Source of the DNA: Candidatus Coxiella mudrowiae
GTDB lineage: Bacteria; Pseudomonadota; Gammaproteobacteria; Coxiellales; Coxiellaceae
DNA: 64,000 nucleotides
Reading direction: 5' to 3'
Assembly: GCA_001077715.1 (NCBI GenBank)
Contig: CP011126.1
Location: forward strand, 1-64,000
In this document: piece after piece, positions 33,290-46,950 of the stretch
Layout: each line of letters opens with the position of its first letter
Numbering within the stretch: position 1 is the first letter of the stretch
The notes under the pieces: generated by a model
What the model was told of the DNA's origin: nothing
Seen by the model: the letters and a program-made list of their open reading frames with translations, nothing else
Databases searched by the model: none
Made by a program: the position numbers and the translations under genes

Positions 33290-34010
33290 AAGATTCTATA
33301 TAATTATAATATTTATCTCTTTGTTATTCTAGTGGTAACGATTCCATTTTTATAGTTGTTAGTAGATATTTTACCATCCCAAAAATCAGCCTCGCTATTT
33401 AAATATTGGGCGCAATTAATTTTGAGATTGAAGTTATCTCTAACCATAATTGAGGGAAAAGAAAATATCAATAAGGAGGCGAAAGTCTATGTGGTAAATC
33501 AGATAAATTATATTGATATTATAATTTTAGTAAGTATTTTTCTGGAAGGAATTGATTTTATTGGTAAAATGGAATATTAAAAATTCCAATGATAAAAAGC
33601 TTTATTAAACAACTAAATTTACTAACTGTCGATCACATGGATTTTTCTAAAAGTTGCTCAGATACTAATTACATTGAAGAAAGGCTAAGCAAAGACGATC
33701 CATACTTATTTTTCCCGAAGCGAAGTTTAGTTGCGCAACGGGAATACGCCCTTTTAAATTAGGCACTTTAAAAATAGCTGTTGAATATTGAATCAGTGAA
33801 CTCCCATTCGTCCTATTGCTATTTTTGGGCGAGGAAAATCCTACGTGCTACTCGTTTTTTGCTTAAACCAGCAAAAGTCAAAATTACTACCTGTCCATCT
33901 TTTTCCTGAAGGAATAGACTGTGATGAGATATGCGATTGCAACATCAAACACGCCTGCTAATTGACAAATATACGGTCAAACATACGAGAGAACAAACCA
34001 TTAATTTAAT
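33290..34010 (+). pseudogene. PlsC-like 1-acyl-glycerol-3-phosphate acyltransferase, broken
   Basis: An open piece at 33356-33580 reads LPSQKSASLFKYWAQLILRL, then YVVNQINYIDIIILVSIFLE and GIDFIGKMEY. The acyltransferase motif HxxxxD is visible as QINYID, i.e. the catalytic histidine is glutamine. Further text after the stop: KIPMIKSFIKQLN, VDHMDFSKS, LFFPEAKFS (expected FPEGTRS) and GIRPFKLGTLKIAVE. It follows the synthetase relic on the same strand and may have been fused to or co-transcribed with it. Confidence 0.75.
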
Positions 34011-34037
34011 AACAGCGAGATTTTCTGAGGGAAGTTA

Positions 34038-35310
34038 GCTATTAATACTTCAAAAATAATAAAACGAGGAATTATCACTTTGGCTTTATATGACTTAGCT
34101 AACTCTGCTTTTTCTACGGTGATTTTGACTTTTATTTTTTCTCCTTATTTTACTGAAAAAGTAGTTATTAATAATTTGTGGAGACTTTTCGTAATGGGGA
34201 ACAGTTATTGCTATAGCAGGATTATGCATTGCTCTTTTAAATCCGCCCTTTGGGACTATTGCCGATTATGAAGGCCGGAGAAAACCCTGGGTGATGATTT
34301 TTGTGGGATTATCTATATTTTCAAGAGCCCTACTCCTAGGTTTACTCAACCCAATTCTGTTTATGTAATGTGGGAGCTTTGGTTTGGCTCGTATTTGGCG
34401 AAATCAGGGTAGAGGTAATATAGTATTTTATAATTCCATGCTGGGGGGGCTGTGGGATTTAGCACCTAAAAAAATATTTAGGTCGTATTTCAGGGTTGGG
34501 GTGGGGTTTATTAGGCTATCTTGGGGGACTTGTTAGTTTGTTAATTGCGCTCTTTGCATTTATTCCAGGTAATCTTGTTTAGCATTAATAATGCGACGCA
34601 AGAACATATTCGGGTGATAAGACCTTTTGTAACGTGCTAGTATTTTATTTTTTTCTTTGCCTTTGTAATTGGGACGCCTGATCGCCATCCTACTCGAATG
34701 CCTTATAAGCAAGCAGTACGGTTGAGTTTGAAATAATTTTGACAAACGCTTCGCCGATTGCCTAAGTACAAAGAAGCCTTTAAATTTTTAATCGCGCGCA
34801 TGATATATATCGATGGCTTTAATAGCATCTTTGCTTTCGGACGAATTTATACGGCACGAAGATTTGGTGTGAGTTTTACATAAGTGGTTCTTCAGTTTGG
34901 GATCACTTTAAATATCGTGGCCTGTTTAGGAACTATAGTTTTTGCATAGTTAGATGATTTTTTGGGCCCAAATCTAAGATCTTAATTTCCTTGGGAATTA
35001 TTTTACTCAGTAGTATTGCTATAGCCTTAGTAAAAACCCCATTTTTTTTAGTTTTTGGAATGGTGTTTATCTTTAGTGGTAGGCCCTGTCAATGCTGCTA
35101 GTCGATCATTAATGATTAAGCTAGCGCCGCCCTCATAATGACCAAGATGTTTGGCCTTTATGCATTTTCGGGGAAAGTCAAAGACTTTATGGACCCTTGG
35201 TTTATTGGCCTCTTTACAGTTCTTTTCAGTAGCCAACGGGTGGGAATGAGTGTGGTATTTTAGTTTTTAGCTCTTGGAGGACTTATTTTATTTTTTGTGA
35301 ATGTCACTAA
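34038..35310 (+). pseudogene. UMF1-type major facilitator transporter, broken
   Basis: First helix piece KRGIITLALYDLANSAFSTV and ILTFIFSPYFTEKV (34050-34165) matches the W(A/G)LYDWANSAF start of the UMF1 family. ADYEGRRKPW-like text follows near 34265 in the next frame. Later hydrophobic fragments in other frames include GLGWGLLGYLGGLVSLLIAL (34490-34560). Near 35150-35240, FGLYAFSGKV and WFIGLFTVLFSSQRVGMSVV match the C-terminal half. At least six stops or shifts. Natural substrates of UMF1 members in bacteria are poorly known. Confidence 0.75.
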
Positions 35311-35864
35311 AAGAGACTTATTTTTTAAAGCATTGAATTTATTTTCTCAACTTCTGTATATTTTTGACTTAATCTTGAAACCAGCCTATCATTCAAGAAA
35401 GGCTCAACAATTAGGAGGTCCTGAATTGTTACCTTTTTTGTGATTGCTCTGATTGCCACCATATTTAGATTTACAGGTATATTTTCAGCTTTACTTCAGC
35501 TAGGATTGTGAAAGTTCTATTCATTAGCAGCTCTCCTCTTAAGGAGTAGGGATGACTAGTGAAATATAAGGAAATTAATCATACTGACTTGAGTACTAAT
35601 ATTTCTTGTTATTGCGCTCATCACAGCGCTTTTGGCTTTACCGGTATTACTACGAGTGTGTCCACGAGCATGACTAAGGTTATCTTATTCATATTTTTGG
35701 TTCTTTTTATTTTTTTCTTTTCTTTTCTTTTTATTATCTTATTGATAATTTATATAATATATTTTGAGGACACGAAAGAAGGATGCTAGAGATGCCGATG
35801 TATCAACCAACTGCATCAATGTTCACTGTGGAATCGCATTCCTAACAGGAGCTTCTGATTAACC
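35311..35864. other. Gap between transporter relic and atp operon, mostly unreadable
   Basis: Hydrophobic fragments such as FVIALIATIFRFTGIFSAL (35440-35500) and FLVIALITALLALPVLLRV (35590-35660) resemble each other in style and may be membrane helices of a decayed membrane protein, but no family is recognisable. A C/T-only low-complexity tract follows at about 35697-35740. No intact gene. Confidence 0.4.
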
Positions 35865-35893
35865 TTGCTACCCCTGCCAAAAATCTATATACT
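35865..35893 (+). promoter_or_regulatory. Probable promoter of the ATP synthase operon
   Basis: TTGCTA (35865-35870) and TATACT (35888-35893) are spaced by 17 bases and lie 44 bases before atpI, with the ribosome site GGAGGGGG just upstream of the ATG. This is the best sigma-70-like match in the gap. Confidence 0.6.
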
Positions 35894-35936
35894 CGCGAAA
35901 TTCTAACCGTTTTTCGATGGCAGTGGAGGGGGCTTC

Positions 35937-36341
35937 ATGCGTCAAAAGTCTCCTCTAAATAAGGTGACGCGATCAGCTCGCGTGATTGCTTACCGGCTAG
36001 TTGGACTGCAAGCAATGATCGTAGTTGTCGTTGCCTTGGGATGGTGGTGGATAAAGGGGGTGATAGAGGGTCTGTCTGTGCTTCTAGGAGGTATGGCCTG
36101 TTTGTTACCGAGTCTCTATTTTGCTCATTGTTTATTTGCTACCACAAGCCCTCGAGTGGTCAAACAAAGTATGGTCAGCTTCTATTTAGGAGAAGTGATC
36201 AAATTGGCACTAAGTGCTGGAATGGTAATTGTAATTATCTTATACATCTCAGTTTCTATTGTGCCGTTTATTATGGGATTTGTGGGAGCTCAATTTGGAT
36301 TTTGGCTCGCAGCATTAGTTGTTAAATTAGATTTAAATTAG
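35937..36341 (+). CDS. atpI: ATP synthase subunit I
   Basis: 134 residues, four hydrophobic segments, positively charged N-terminus (MRQKSPLNKVTRSARVIAYR). Non-structural gene at the head of atp operons, proposed to help c-ring assembly. The family is poorly conserved, so the call rests on position, size and membrane topology (e.g. GLSVLLGGMACLLPSLYFA). Good ribosome site. atpB follows 11 bases after its stop. Confidence 0.88.
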   Translation: MRQKSPLNKVTRSARVIAYRLVGLQAMIVVVVALGWWWIKGVIEGLSVLLGGMACLLPSLYFAHCLFATTSPRVVKQSMVSFYLGEVIKLALSAGMVIVIILYISVSIVPFIMGFVGAQFGFWLAALVVKLDLN

Positions 36342-36352
36342 ATAGGGTGTAA

Positions 36353-37473
<1,121 letters not shown>

Positions 37474-37532
37474 AACCAAGCTTAGTTCGTGGATCGGTGA
37501 GTGGAAGTGCGAAGTGAAAAGAGGTAATTAGA

Positions 37533-38003
37533 GTGGATATTAATGTGTCGTTGATTGTACAAATGCTAGTTTTTATAGTCTTTATTGGATTAACGATGAA
37601 GTTTATATGGCCGCCAATGATAAAGGCACTAGAAACTCGGCGTAAAAATATCGCGGATGGATTAGCTGCTGCGGAAAAGGGACATAAGGAGCTTAAACTA
37701 GCAGAAATTAAAGCGAAAGAAGCATTAGTAGAAGCGAAAGCACAAGCGGCTCAAATAATTGAACAAGCAAACCAACGCGCGAATCACATAATTGAAACTG
37801 CTAAAAATAAAGCGCGCGAAGAAGGGGCACAACTTTTGCAGTTAGCAAAAAATGATATTGAACAGAAATACAATGCGGCAAAGACGGAATTGCTTAAGCA
37901 GGTATCCGAGATCGCCGTGGCAGGCGCGCAAAAAATTTTGCAACGTGAAGTAGATAAAGCCAGCAATGATCATTTGGTTGATGAATTGGTTAGTGAGATT
38001 TAA
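37533..38003 (+). CDS. atpF: F1Fo ATP synthase subunit b
   Basis: 156 residues, GTG start after AGAGG. One N-terminal membrane helix (VSLIVQMLVFIVFIGLTMKF) followed by a long charged alpha-helical stalk rich in Ala/Glu/Lys (for example AAEKGHKELKLAEIKAKEAL) that dimerises as the peripheral stalk. Length equals that of E. coli subunit b. atpH starts 2 bases after its stop. Confidence 0.97.
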   Translation: MDINVSLIVQMLVFIVFIGLTMKFIWPPMIKALETRRKNIADGLAAAEKGHKELKLAEIKAKEALVEAKAQAAQIIEQANQRANHIIETAKNKAREEGAQLLQLAKNDIEQKYNAAKTELLKQVSEIAVAGAQKILQREVDKASNDHLVDELVSEI

Positions 38004-38005
38004 GG

Positions 38006-38563
38006 ATGGCCTTACATTTAACACTTGCAAGACCCTACGCCAAAGCACTCTTTGCGGAAGCTAAAGAGACAGATCAATTAGCCTCTTGGTGGACAGTGTT
38101 AAATGCACTTGCAAAAATTATTAAAAATAAATCAATAATTCCAATAATTAATGATCCCAATATTTCAAATAAAGAAACAAAAGATTTATTGCTTGAGCTA
38201 CTTTCTGAAATTAATCCAGAAACTACTGATATCCCAAAAGAAAGATTGGAGAATTTTCTTCAATTACTGATGAATGAAAAAAGATTAATTGCTTTACCCA
38301 ATATCGCTTTGCTCTACTTTAATCTTTTAAGTGACTATCAAGGTGTAACAGAGGCTGAAATTATATCGGCTTTTTCTTTAAGTAATCACCAGCGAAAACA
38401 AGTTAAAAAGAAGCTGGAAAAACGATTTAATGCCAAAGTGAAATTAAAAGTCACAATCGATGAATCTTTGATAGGAGGCGCTATTATTCGCGCTGGTAAT
38501 TGGGTCATGGATGGTTCTATTAGAGGCAAGCTAACCCGATTGTCAGAAAATTTAAAGGGGTAA
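38006..38563 (+). CDS. atpH: F1Fo ATP synthase subunit delta
   Basis: 185 residues. Connects the peripheral stalk to the top of F1. Family text: LARPYAKALFAEAKETDQL at the start, NEKRLIALPNIALLYFNLL, and the conserved C-terminal VTIDESLIGGAIIRAGNWVMDGSIRGKL. Starts 2 bases after atpF and ends 6 bases before atpA. Confidence 0.97.
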   Translation: MALHLTLARPYAKALFAEAKETDQLASWWTVLNALAKIIKNKSIIPIINDPNISNKETKDLLLELLSEINPETTDIPKERLENFLQLLMNEKRLIALPNIALLYFNLLSDYQGVTEAEIISAFSLSNHQRKQVKKKLEKRFNAKVKLKVTIDESLIGGAIIRAGNWVMDGSIRGKLTRLSENLKG

Positions 38564-38569
38564 TATTTT

Positions 38570-40117
38570 ATGACGAGGCAATTACGAGCAGCTGAAATTA
38601 GCGACATTATTAAATCGCGGATTGAAAAGTTTGGTATTAAAGCTGAAGAGCGTACAGAAGGCACTATCGTTAATCTCAAAGATGGTATTGTTCGAGTTTA
38701 TGGGCTGCGCGATTTTATGTTCGGGGAAATGATCGAATTTCCAGAAAATACCTTTGGTTTAGCGTTTAACCTCGAGCGTGATTCAGTCGGGGCCGTCGTA
38801 ATGGGGCCGTATGAACATTTAGAAGAAGGGATGACGGCCCGCTGTACCGGACAAATTTTGGAAGTTCCCATGGGCGAAGCTTTGTTAGGACGAGTAGTGA
38901 ATGCTCTGGGTAAGCCTATCGACGGCAAGGGTCCTATTGAAACCACACTCACTTCCCCAATTGAAAAAGTTGCACCCGGCGTAATTACTCGAAAATCTGT
39001 AGATACACCTTTGCAAACTGGAATTAAATCAATCGATGCAATGGTTCCGATTGGTCGTGGTCAACGGGAATTGATTATCGGCGATCGTCAAACAGGAAAA
39101 ACTGCTATTGCTATTGATACGATCATTAATCAAAAGAATACCGGTGTAAAATGTATTTACGTTGCCATTGGGCAAAAGCAGTCCTCCATTGCAGCCGTGG
39201 TGCGCAAATTAGAAGAACACGGAGCGATGGAGCACACCATTATTGTGAATGCAAGTGCTTCAGAAGCGGCTGCTTTACAGTATTTAGCTCCCTATGCGGG
39301 ATGCTCGATGGGAGAGTATTTTAGAGATCGTGGGCAAAATGCATTAATTATTTATGATGATTTAACTAAACAGGCCTGGGCGTATCGTCAAATATCCCTT
39401 TTATTACGTCGCCCACCGGGACGTGAAGCTTACCCGGGCGATGTCTTTTATTTACATTCCCGATTATTGGAAAGAGCAGCCCATGTTAATGAACACTATG
39501 TAGAACAATTTACCGAAGGAAAAGTAAAAGGTAAAACCGGTTCGCTTACAGCATTACCCATTATTGAAACTCAAGCGGGTGATGTCTCGGCATTCATTCC
39601 AACCAATGTGATATCAATTACGGACGGACAAATTTATTTAGATGTTAATTTATTTAATGCTGGTATTCGTCCTGCTATTAATGCTGGTTTATCTGTTTCG
39701 CGAGTGGGTGGGGTAGCACAAACTAAAATTATTAAAAAATTGATTGGCGGTTTGCGAATTGCTTTGGCGCAATACCGTGAGTTGGAAGCTTTTGCTCAAT
39801 TTGCATCCGATTTGGATGAAACTACTCGCAAACAATTAGAGCATGGACAGCGAGTAATTGAAGTGCTGAAACAACCTCAATACCAGCCCTTAAGCGTTGC
39901 AGAGATGGCCATTTTATGGTACGTCGTGAATAATAATTATTTGGAAGATGTAGAGTTGAAAAAAGTAGTAGATTTCGAAAAATCCTTAATAAGTTTTGTT
40001 CACGATCAGCATCAAGATTTATTAGATGAGATTAATAAGAATCCGGATTATTCCGAGTGGGTGATTGAAAAAATTAAAGCCGTTATAGAGGAATTTAAGA
40101 AAACACAGGCTTATTAA
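38570..40117 (+). CDS. atpA: F1Fo ATP synthase subunit alpha
   Basis: 515 residues, regulatory nucleotide-binding subunit of F1. P-loop [15 protein letters not shown] near residue 170, [20 protein letters not shown] (Walker B), and [20 protein letters not shown] are intact; the arginine finger region SVSRVGG is also present. N-terminus [15 protein letters not shown] is typical. No defect. Confidence 0.98.
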   Translation: MTRQLRAAEISDIIKSRIEKFGIKAEERTEGTIVNLKDGIVRVYGLRDFMFGEMIEFPENTFGLAFNLERDSVGAVVMGPYEHLEEGMTARCTGQILEVPMGEALLGRVVNALGKPIDGKGPIETTLTSPIEKVAPGVITRKSVDTPLQTGIKSIDAMVPIGRGQRELIIGDRQTGKTAIAIDTIINQKNTGVKCIYVAIGQKQSSIAAVVRKLEEHGAMEHTIIVNASASEAAALQYLAPYAGCSMGEYFRDRGQNALIIYDDLTKQAWAYRQISLLLRRPPGREAYPGDVFYLHSRLLERAAHVNEHYVEQFTEGKVKGKTGSLTALPIIETQAGDVSAFIPTNVISITDGQIYLDVNLFNAGIRPAINAGLSVSRVGGVAQTKIIKKLIGGLRIALAQYRELEAFAQFASDLDETTRKQLEHGQRVIEVLKQPQYQPLSVAEMAILWYVVNNNYLEDVELKKVVDFEKSLISFVHDQHQDLLDEINKNPDYSEWVIEKIKAVIEEFKKTQAY

Positions 40118-40145
40118 TTCTGGATATTGATTTAATTATAACATT

Positions 40146-42420
<2,275 letters not shown>

Positions 42421-42536
42421 TTATTTTCAAGGGATTTTTTGGAAACCGCCTTGCCTAAGGGCGACCTGTAGGAAGAAAAATTGCTGAGATCAGGTGTTTA
42501 TGAAGAAAAGTCGTGAAATATTGATTGTTGAAAACT

Positions 42537-42962
42537 ATGGCTAAAACAATGCAATTAGAAATCGTCTCAGCTGAGGCTGGTATATTTAGCGGCAAATTTG
42601 AGAAAATTATTGTCACGGGAAGTATGGGTGAGCTTGGTATCTACCCAGGGCATCGTCAGCTCTTAACTTCTTTGAAGCCAGGGCAAATCAGTGCTGTTTT
42701 AGAAAACGGCAAAGAAGAAGTATTTTATATATCGGGTGGAATGCTAGAAGTCCAGCCAGAGATCGTTACAGTTTTGGCAGATACAGCTTTACGTGCTGCT
42801 GATTTGAATGAAGCTGCTGTGATCGCCGCTAAAGAAGAAGCAGAGTGCCGATTAAGTGAGCAAAAGGCAGGAATTGAATATTCACGCGCAATGACGGAGC
42901 TCGCAGAAGCTGCCGCTCAGTTGCGTGCCATCCAGATGATTCGCAAACGCGCAAAAGGTTAA
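42537..42962 (+). CDS. atpC: F1Fo ATP synthase subunit epsilon
   Basis: 141 residues from ATG 42537 ([20 protein letters not shown]); an upstream TTG at 42525 is open but unlikely. N-terminal beta sandwich ([20 protein letters not shown]) plus two C-terminal helices that can inhibit ATP hydrolysis. The 116 bases before it contain an imperfect hairpin (CGCCTT near 42448 with AAGGGCG near 42457), which may tune expression. Confidence 0.95.
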   Translation: MAKTMQLEIVSAEAGIFSGKFEKIIVTGSMGELGIYPGHRQLLTSLKPGQISAVLENGKEEVFYISGGMLEVQPEIVTVLADTALRAADLNEAAVIAAKEEAECRLSEQKAGIEYSRAMTELAEAAAQLRAIQMIRKRAKG

Positions 42963-42986
42963 AGGATTTATAATGAGAGATTTTGA

Positions 42987-44384
42987 ATGGGGTTAAGCAT
43001 CGTCATTTTAGCAGCCGGCAAAGGAAAGCGAATGACTTCGAATATTCCTAAGGTCTTACATTCCTTGGCTGGCGTCCCCCTTTTAGAACGGGTAGTAAAG
43101 ACGGCGCAAACTTTAAATGCTGATACAATTTATGTAGTCTATGGAAATGGAGGAAAGCAGGTCCGAGAAAAATTGGGTTATTTACTAGTTAATTGGGTCG
43201 AACAAGAAAAACAATTAGGCACAGGTCATGCTCTGCTACAAGCTATCTCCTTTTGTCATGATGACGATCAAGTTCTTGTTCTGTATGGAGATGTTCCACT
43301 TATTTCTTCTCAAACTCTCATGGGTTTATTACAAAACACACCCCCTAACGGGCTAGGATTAGTTGTTGCTGAATTACCGGATCCTCATGGGTTTGGACGA
43401 ATTATTCGTGATGAATACGAAAATATCATTAGCATTGTGGAGCATAGAGATGCGAATGACCAACAACGAAAAATATGTGAAATTAATACCGGTATTCTGA
43501 CTGCTTCGGCGAAGAATTTAAAAAACTGGTTACCCCGCCTAACTAACAACAATTGCCAACAAGAATACTACCTCACCGATACGGTGGCTTTAGCAGTCGC
43601 TGCAGGTTGTCCCGTGAAAAGTGTTAAGACCCCTTTTCATGAAGAAGTACAAGGTGTTAATGATCGTTGGCAATTAATTCATTTGGAGCGTTATTATCAG
43701 CGCTTAATGGTCCAGAAATTAGCCTTGAATGGGGTAACGATTGCTGATCCGGACCGAATAGATATTCGAGGTGAAAAGATTCAGGTCAGTCACGATGTTT
43801 TTATTGACGTTAATGTAGTTTTGGAAGGAGAAATTCAATTGGGAGCCAATGTGAGAATCGGCCCCAACGTTATTTTAAAGAACGTTATTATTGGTAATGA
43901 TACGGAAATTCACGCAAATAGTATCATCGAAGGTGCCAGCATTGCAGCCCATTGTAGCGTCGGCCCATTTGCTCGCATTCGATCTGACAGTATTTTGGAA
44001 AAAGGAGCTAAAGTAGGAAATTTTGTAGAAATAAAAAAAACAATTTTGGGACCCAATAGCAAAGCCAACCATTTAACCTATCTCGGCGATGCTTCCATCG
44101 GCAAAAATGTTAATATTGGTGCCGGGACAATTACTTGTAATTACGATGGAGTTAATAAATGGGAAACTAAAATTGAAGATGGCGCTTTCATCGGCTCGAA
44201 TACCTCTCTTGTTGCACCCATAATTATAGGAGAAGAAGCCACCATTGGAGCCGGTTCCACAATCACCCAAAATGCCCCTCCTCATCAACTGACCCTAGCT
44301 CGCAAACGCCAGCGCACCATTGAAGGTTGGCGCCGTGCGAAAGAATCCCAAGAGAATACTTCAGAAGATCATTCCTCTGAATAA
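42987..44384 (+). CDS. glmU: Bifunctional GlmU: GlcNAc-1-P uridyltransferase / glucosamine-1-P acetyltransferase
   Basis: 465 residues. Makes UDP-GlcNAc for peptidoglycan and LPS. N-terminal pyrophosphorylase: [20 protein letters not shown], where the usual GxGTxM motif has Lys instead of Thr; [21 protein letters not shown]-terminal left-handed beta helix of hexapeptide repeats from about residue 250 ([20 protein letters not shown]), with the acetyl-CoA region [15 protein letters not shown] and tail [13 protein letters not shown]. It is 24 bases after atpC, probably in the same transcript, and ends in a terminator. glmS, its frequent neighbour, is not in the window. Confidence 0.97.
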   Translation: MGLSIVILAAGKGKRMTSNIPKVLHSLAGVPLLERVVKTAQTLNADTIYVVYGNGGKQVREKLGYLLVNWVEQEKQLGTGHALLQAISFCHDDDQVLVLYGDVPLISSQTLMGLLQNTPPNGLGLVVAELPDPHGFGRIIRDEYENIISIVEHRDANDQQRKICEINTGILTASAKNLKNWLPRLTNNNCQQEYYLTDTVALAVAAGCPVKSVKTPFHEEVQGVNDRWQLIHLERYYQRLMVQKLALNGVTIADPDRIDIRGEKIQVSHDVFIDVNVVLEGEIQLGANVRIGPNVILKNVIIGNDTEIHANSIIEGASIAAHCSVGPFARIRSDSILEKGAKVGNFVEIKKTILGPNSKANHLTYLGDASIGKNVNIGAGTITCNYDGVNKWETKIEDGAFIGSNTSLVAPIIIGEEATIGAGSTITQNAPPHQLTLARKRQRTIEGWRRAKESQENTSEDHSSE

Positions 44385-44389
44385 AGATT

Positions 44390-44423
44390 TGCTCTAATAA
44401 ATAGAGCATGGTAGATTTTTTTT
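44390..44423 (+). terminator. Rho-independent terminator after glmU
   Basis: TGCTCTA (44390-44396), loop ATAAA, TAGAGCA (44402-44408) form a perfect 7-bp stem, followed 8 bases later by a run of eight T (44416-44423), 5 bases after the glmU stop. It probably ends the atp-glmU transcript. Confidence 0.75.
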
Positions 44424-44811
44424 GGATTGGCAGGAAGAAATATTTCTTTTATCAAATTAATCTAAAAAAACTTCTAAAAAATTAACTTACACCTATATAT
44501 TTTTTAAAAAAATTTCAAATTAACGTGTCGTGAGGCAAACATCAATTCCATAACTTTTTTAAGGATGGGTTAAGGCTAGATAGATAATTTATTTTTTCTG
44601 AAAATATAAAGGATAAAAAATCATCTGTCGATTTTTCTCCGAGAAAATTTTTATCGCTCCGGCCAAGAAAAATCCAGATAATGCCATCCATTCCCCGGTA
44701 ACACAATTTTAGATCAATTATTTCTCTATACTCAAGAACATCTATATATTTTGGTAATCTTAGAGAAGATGTTGGATAAGTAGTTAATTGTTTAAAATAT
44801 ATAAAAACCAA
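44424..44811 (-). other. Unrecognised 89-codon frame in degraded region
   Basis: The minus-strand frame 44542-44811 has no stops and reads plausibly (LKLCYRGMDGIIWIFLGRSD, then SFIFSEKINYLSSLNPSLKK), but I recognise no family, there is no clear ribosome site and it lies in an AT-rich decayed tract. It could be the C-terminal end of a lost gene or chance. The rest of 44424-44540 shows nothing. Confidence 0.25.
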
Positions 44812-46950
44812 TTTTGATTTTATTGCTTTTTTCGTCGAGCATCGTACGAATATCTGCCATTACCAAGATGATGCTGACTACGATCATTCTGTTCGTTATT
44901 TTTATGATGGTAGAACGCCTTTAAAAATTGCTGAACGTGACGGAAAAAATGGGGTGATTCGTGATTTTTTTGGGACGAGTCTGCATTTTAATTTCTATAG
45001 CAACTCTTTGGAAGCTCGAGGAGCACTTGCGCTTCATGTCCAAGAATTTGAGGATGACGTTCTATTTATGAAAAATAAAGGATACTTTGATTATTCGTTT
45101 GGTGTATCGAAGCACGGACGAGTGGAGCAATGGCTATCACAGCAGGCATTCGCAAAAGCGGTTTAACTTTAGATATTCTTTTTGAAAGTTTTTCCCATAC
45201 AGGGGTGTTTAATAATCCCACCATTTCTGATTCTCTAAAAAGAAAGAAGGAACAACAATTTATTGCGCTTTATCTTTTCAAAAATACCTAAATGCATATT
45301 GCTCTTATATTTATTCGACTGCAAGAGTACTAGGTTTTTTGACGGATGTACAAACAATTGAACTTACCGAAGAGCACATCGATCGTTATATTAGAGAAAT
45401 ATTAGCAATTGATGATAATCATCAAAAATCGCAATTATCGGCAGAAGATATAAGCCGTCTTTATAAAAATCATTGAAATCAATGTTTCTACCTATCTTTT
45501 AAATAAGGCTAAAACTGGTGTGGAATATTATTTTTTTACTGAAAAATCTACAGGGGATTTTGTTGCCTTTTATAAAAAGTCTCTCAATTCTACATCCTTT
45601 GGGTGTTGAAGAAGCGCGTGTCACAAAAATTAAGAGGCGGATCTGACTGTCTTTGCTGTTGGACAGTGTTAAACAATTTGAGACGCTTACTCAAAAATCT
45701 CTATCCATCCCTAAAGCATATCGAAGATTTTTTTAATTCTTTACATAAGCACTTTCGTGAGCTTATTGAACATTCCTGCGCGTAAGTCAGCTGGTTTTTT
45801 ATTCTTACTTGGTAAATATGAACGTGATTTGGAACGTATCTTCACATCGCCCGATAATATGGGTAAAAATTGTCGATTACTCCATTTGGTTGCCAAATTT
45901 CAACCGCCGGAAATCTTGTTAACGGTTAATAAAGAAAGTCAGTATTCAGGCTATTGATAGGATCTTAATTTTGCAAACTACTTCGGAACTTTCTAGGAAA
46001 GTAACTCCTTTGCAGGCAGTAGCTGAAAATCAACCGGCGAAAGCATTTTTGGTACTGTTAAATAAAAAAATTAGAAAGAAAATTAGTCAAAGCAAATTAG
46101 TTCGCAGTGGATGCTACCTTAAATATAGCCGATGTGGATGGTAGGAATCTACTTAGCTACGTTGTTCGCTATCAACCGGCGGAGTCCGGTTAGGGTTTTA
46201 AGTGATGCTTTCGTTAAGTAACCTGCTGAAGTGATCGAGTCATTTTTAGCTAAAGTCAGTACAAATTCTTTTGGGAAAGCGTTATTTTTAAAAAAACTCT
46301 AAATATCAAGAAGATTTTTTATGTGTCGCTTGCTGCCTGCCCTGCCAACAGAAGTATTTCTAGCATTTATAAACAAAATTAGTACAGTTATACTGGATGC
46401 AGCCTTAATTCTGCGGGCCAATGATGGAAGAATTTCCTTAATGACAGCTGCCATCTCTCAATCTGAGACCGGGTTTATGGTATTGATTGATAAAGCAACC
46501 TCTTCAGCAATTAATAAAACGCTTAACCTTATTGCTCGACAATGGATGGACCCTTTTATATGTTACATGCTGTTGCCCGCAACCAACCAGAATAAAGTTT
46601 TACCAATTTTGTAAGTAAAGCGAGTTCTGAAGCCTTGTCTTGCGCTCTGACTAAAAAAAACCAGAGGCGGCCAGACCAGTTTGGATATTTGTATAAAAGA
46701 GCAAAACTGGAATGCCACATTGCAGTTAATAAATAAGGTATCCAATGATGCATTAACGCAAGCCGTTTCCCATGGGGAATACAATATATCTTTTAAAAGC
46801 CTTATTTACTATCCTTCACGAGGCATCTCAGTTGAACTCTTTCCCCGCATTACGGGAAAAAAATTATTACGGCTATGATACGATTTTTAAAAAAACTGCA
46901 AATTTTAGCTGTAGAAAGATTTATTTGTCAGGCTAAACCCTTCAATTTAG
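44812..46950 (+). pseudogene. Ankyrin-like repeat protein (possible effector), broken
   Basis: Several frames yield a repeating pattern of about 40-50 residues: YDGRTPLKIAERDGKNGVI (44905-44962, close to the ankyrin DGRTPLHLA consensus), GKNCRLLHLVAKFQPPEILL (45858-45920), KVTPLQAVAENQPAKAFLVL (46000), DGRNLLSYVVRYQPAES-like text (46135-46190), NDGRISLMTAAISQSETGFM (46420) and a MLHAVARNQP-like unit (46560). The protein was large (over 600 residues) and is now split by more than ten stops or shifts. Ankyrin-repeat proteins are common type IV effectors in Coxiella and Legionella; the effector role here is inference from that, not from a visible secretion signal. Confidence 0.6.
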
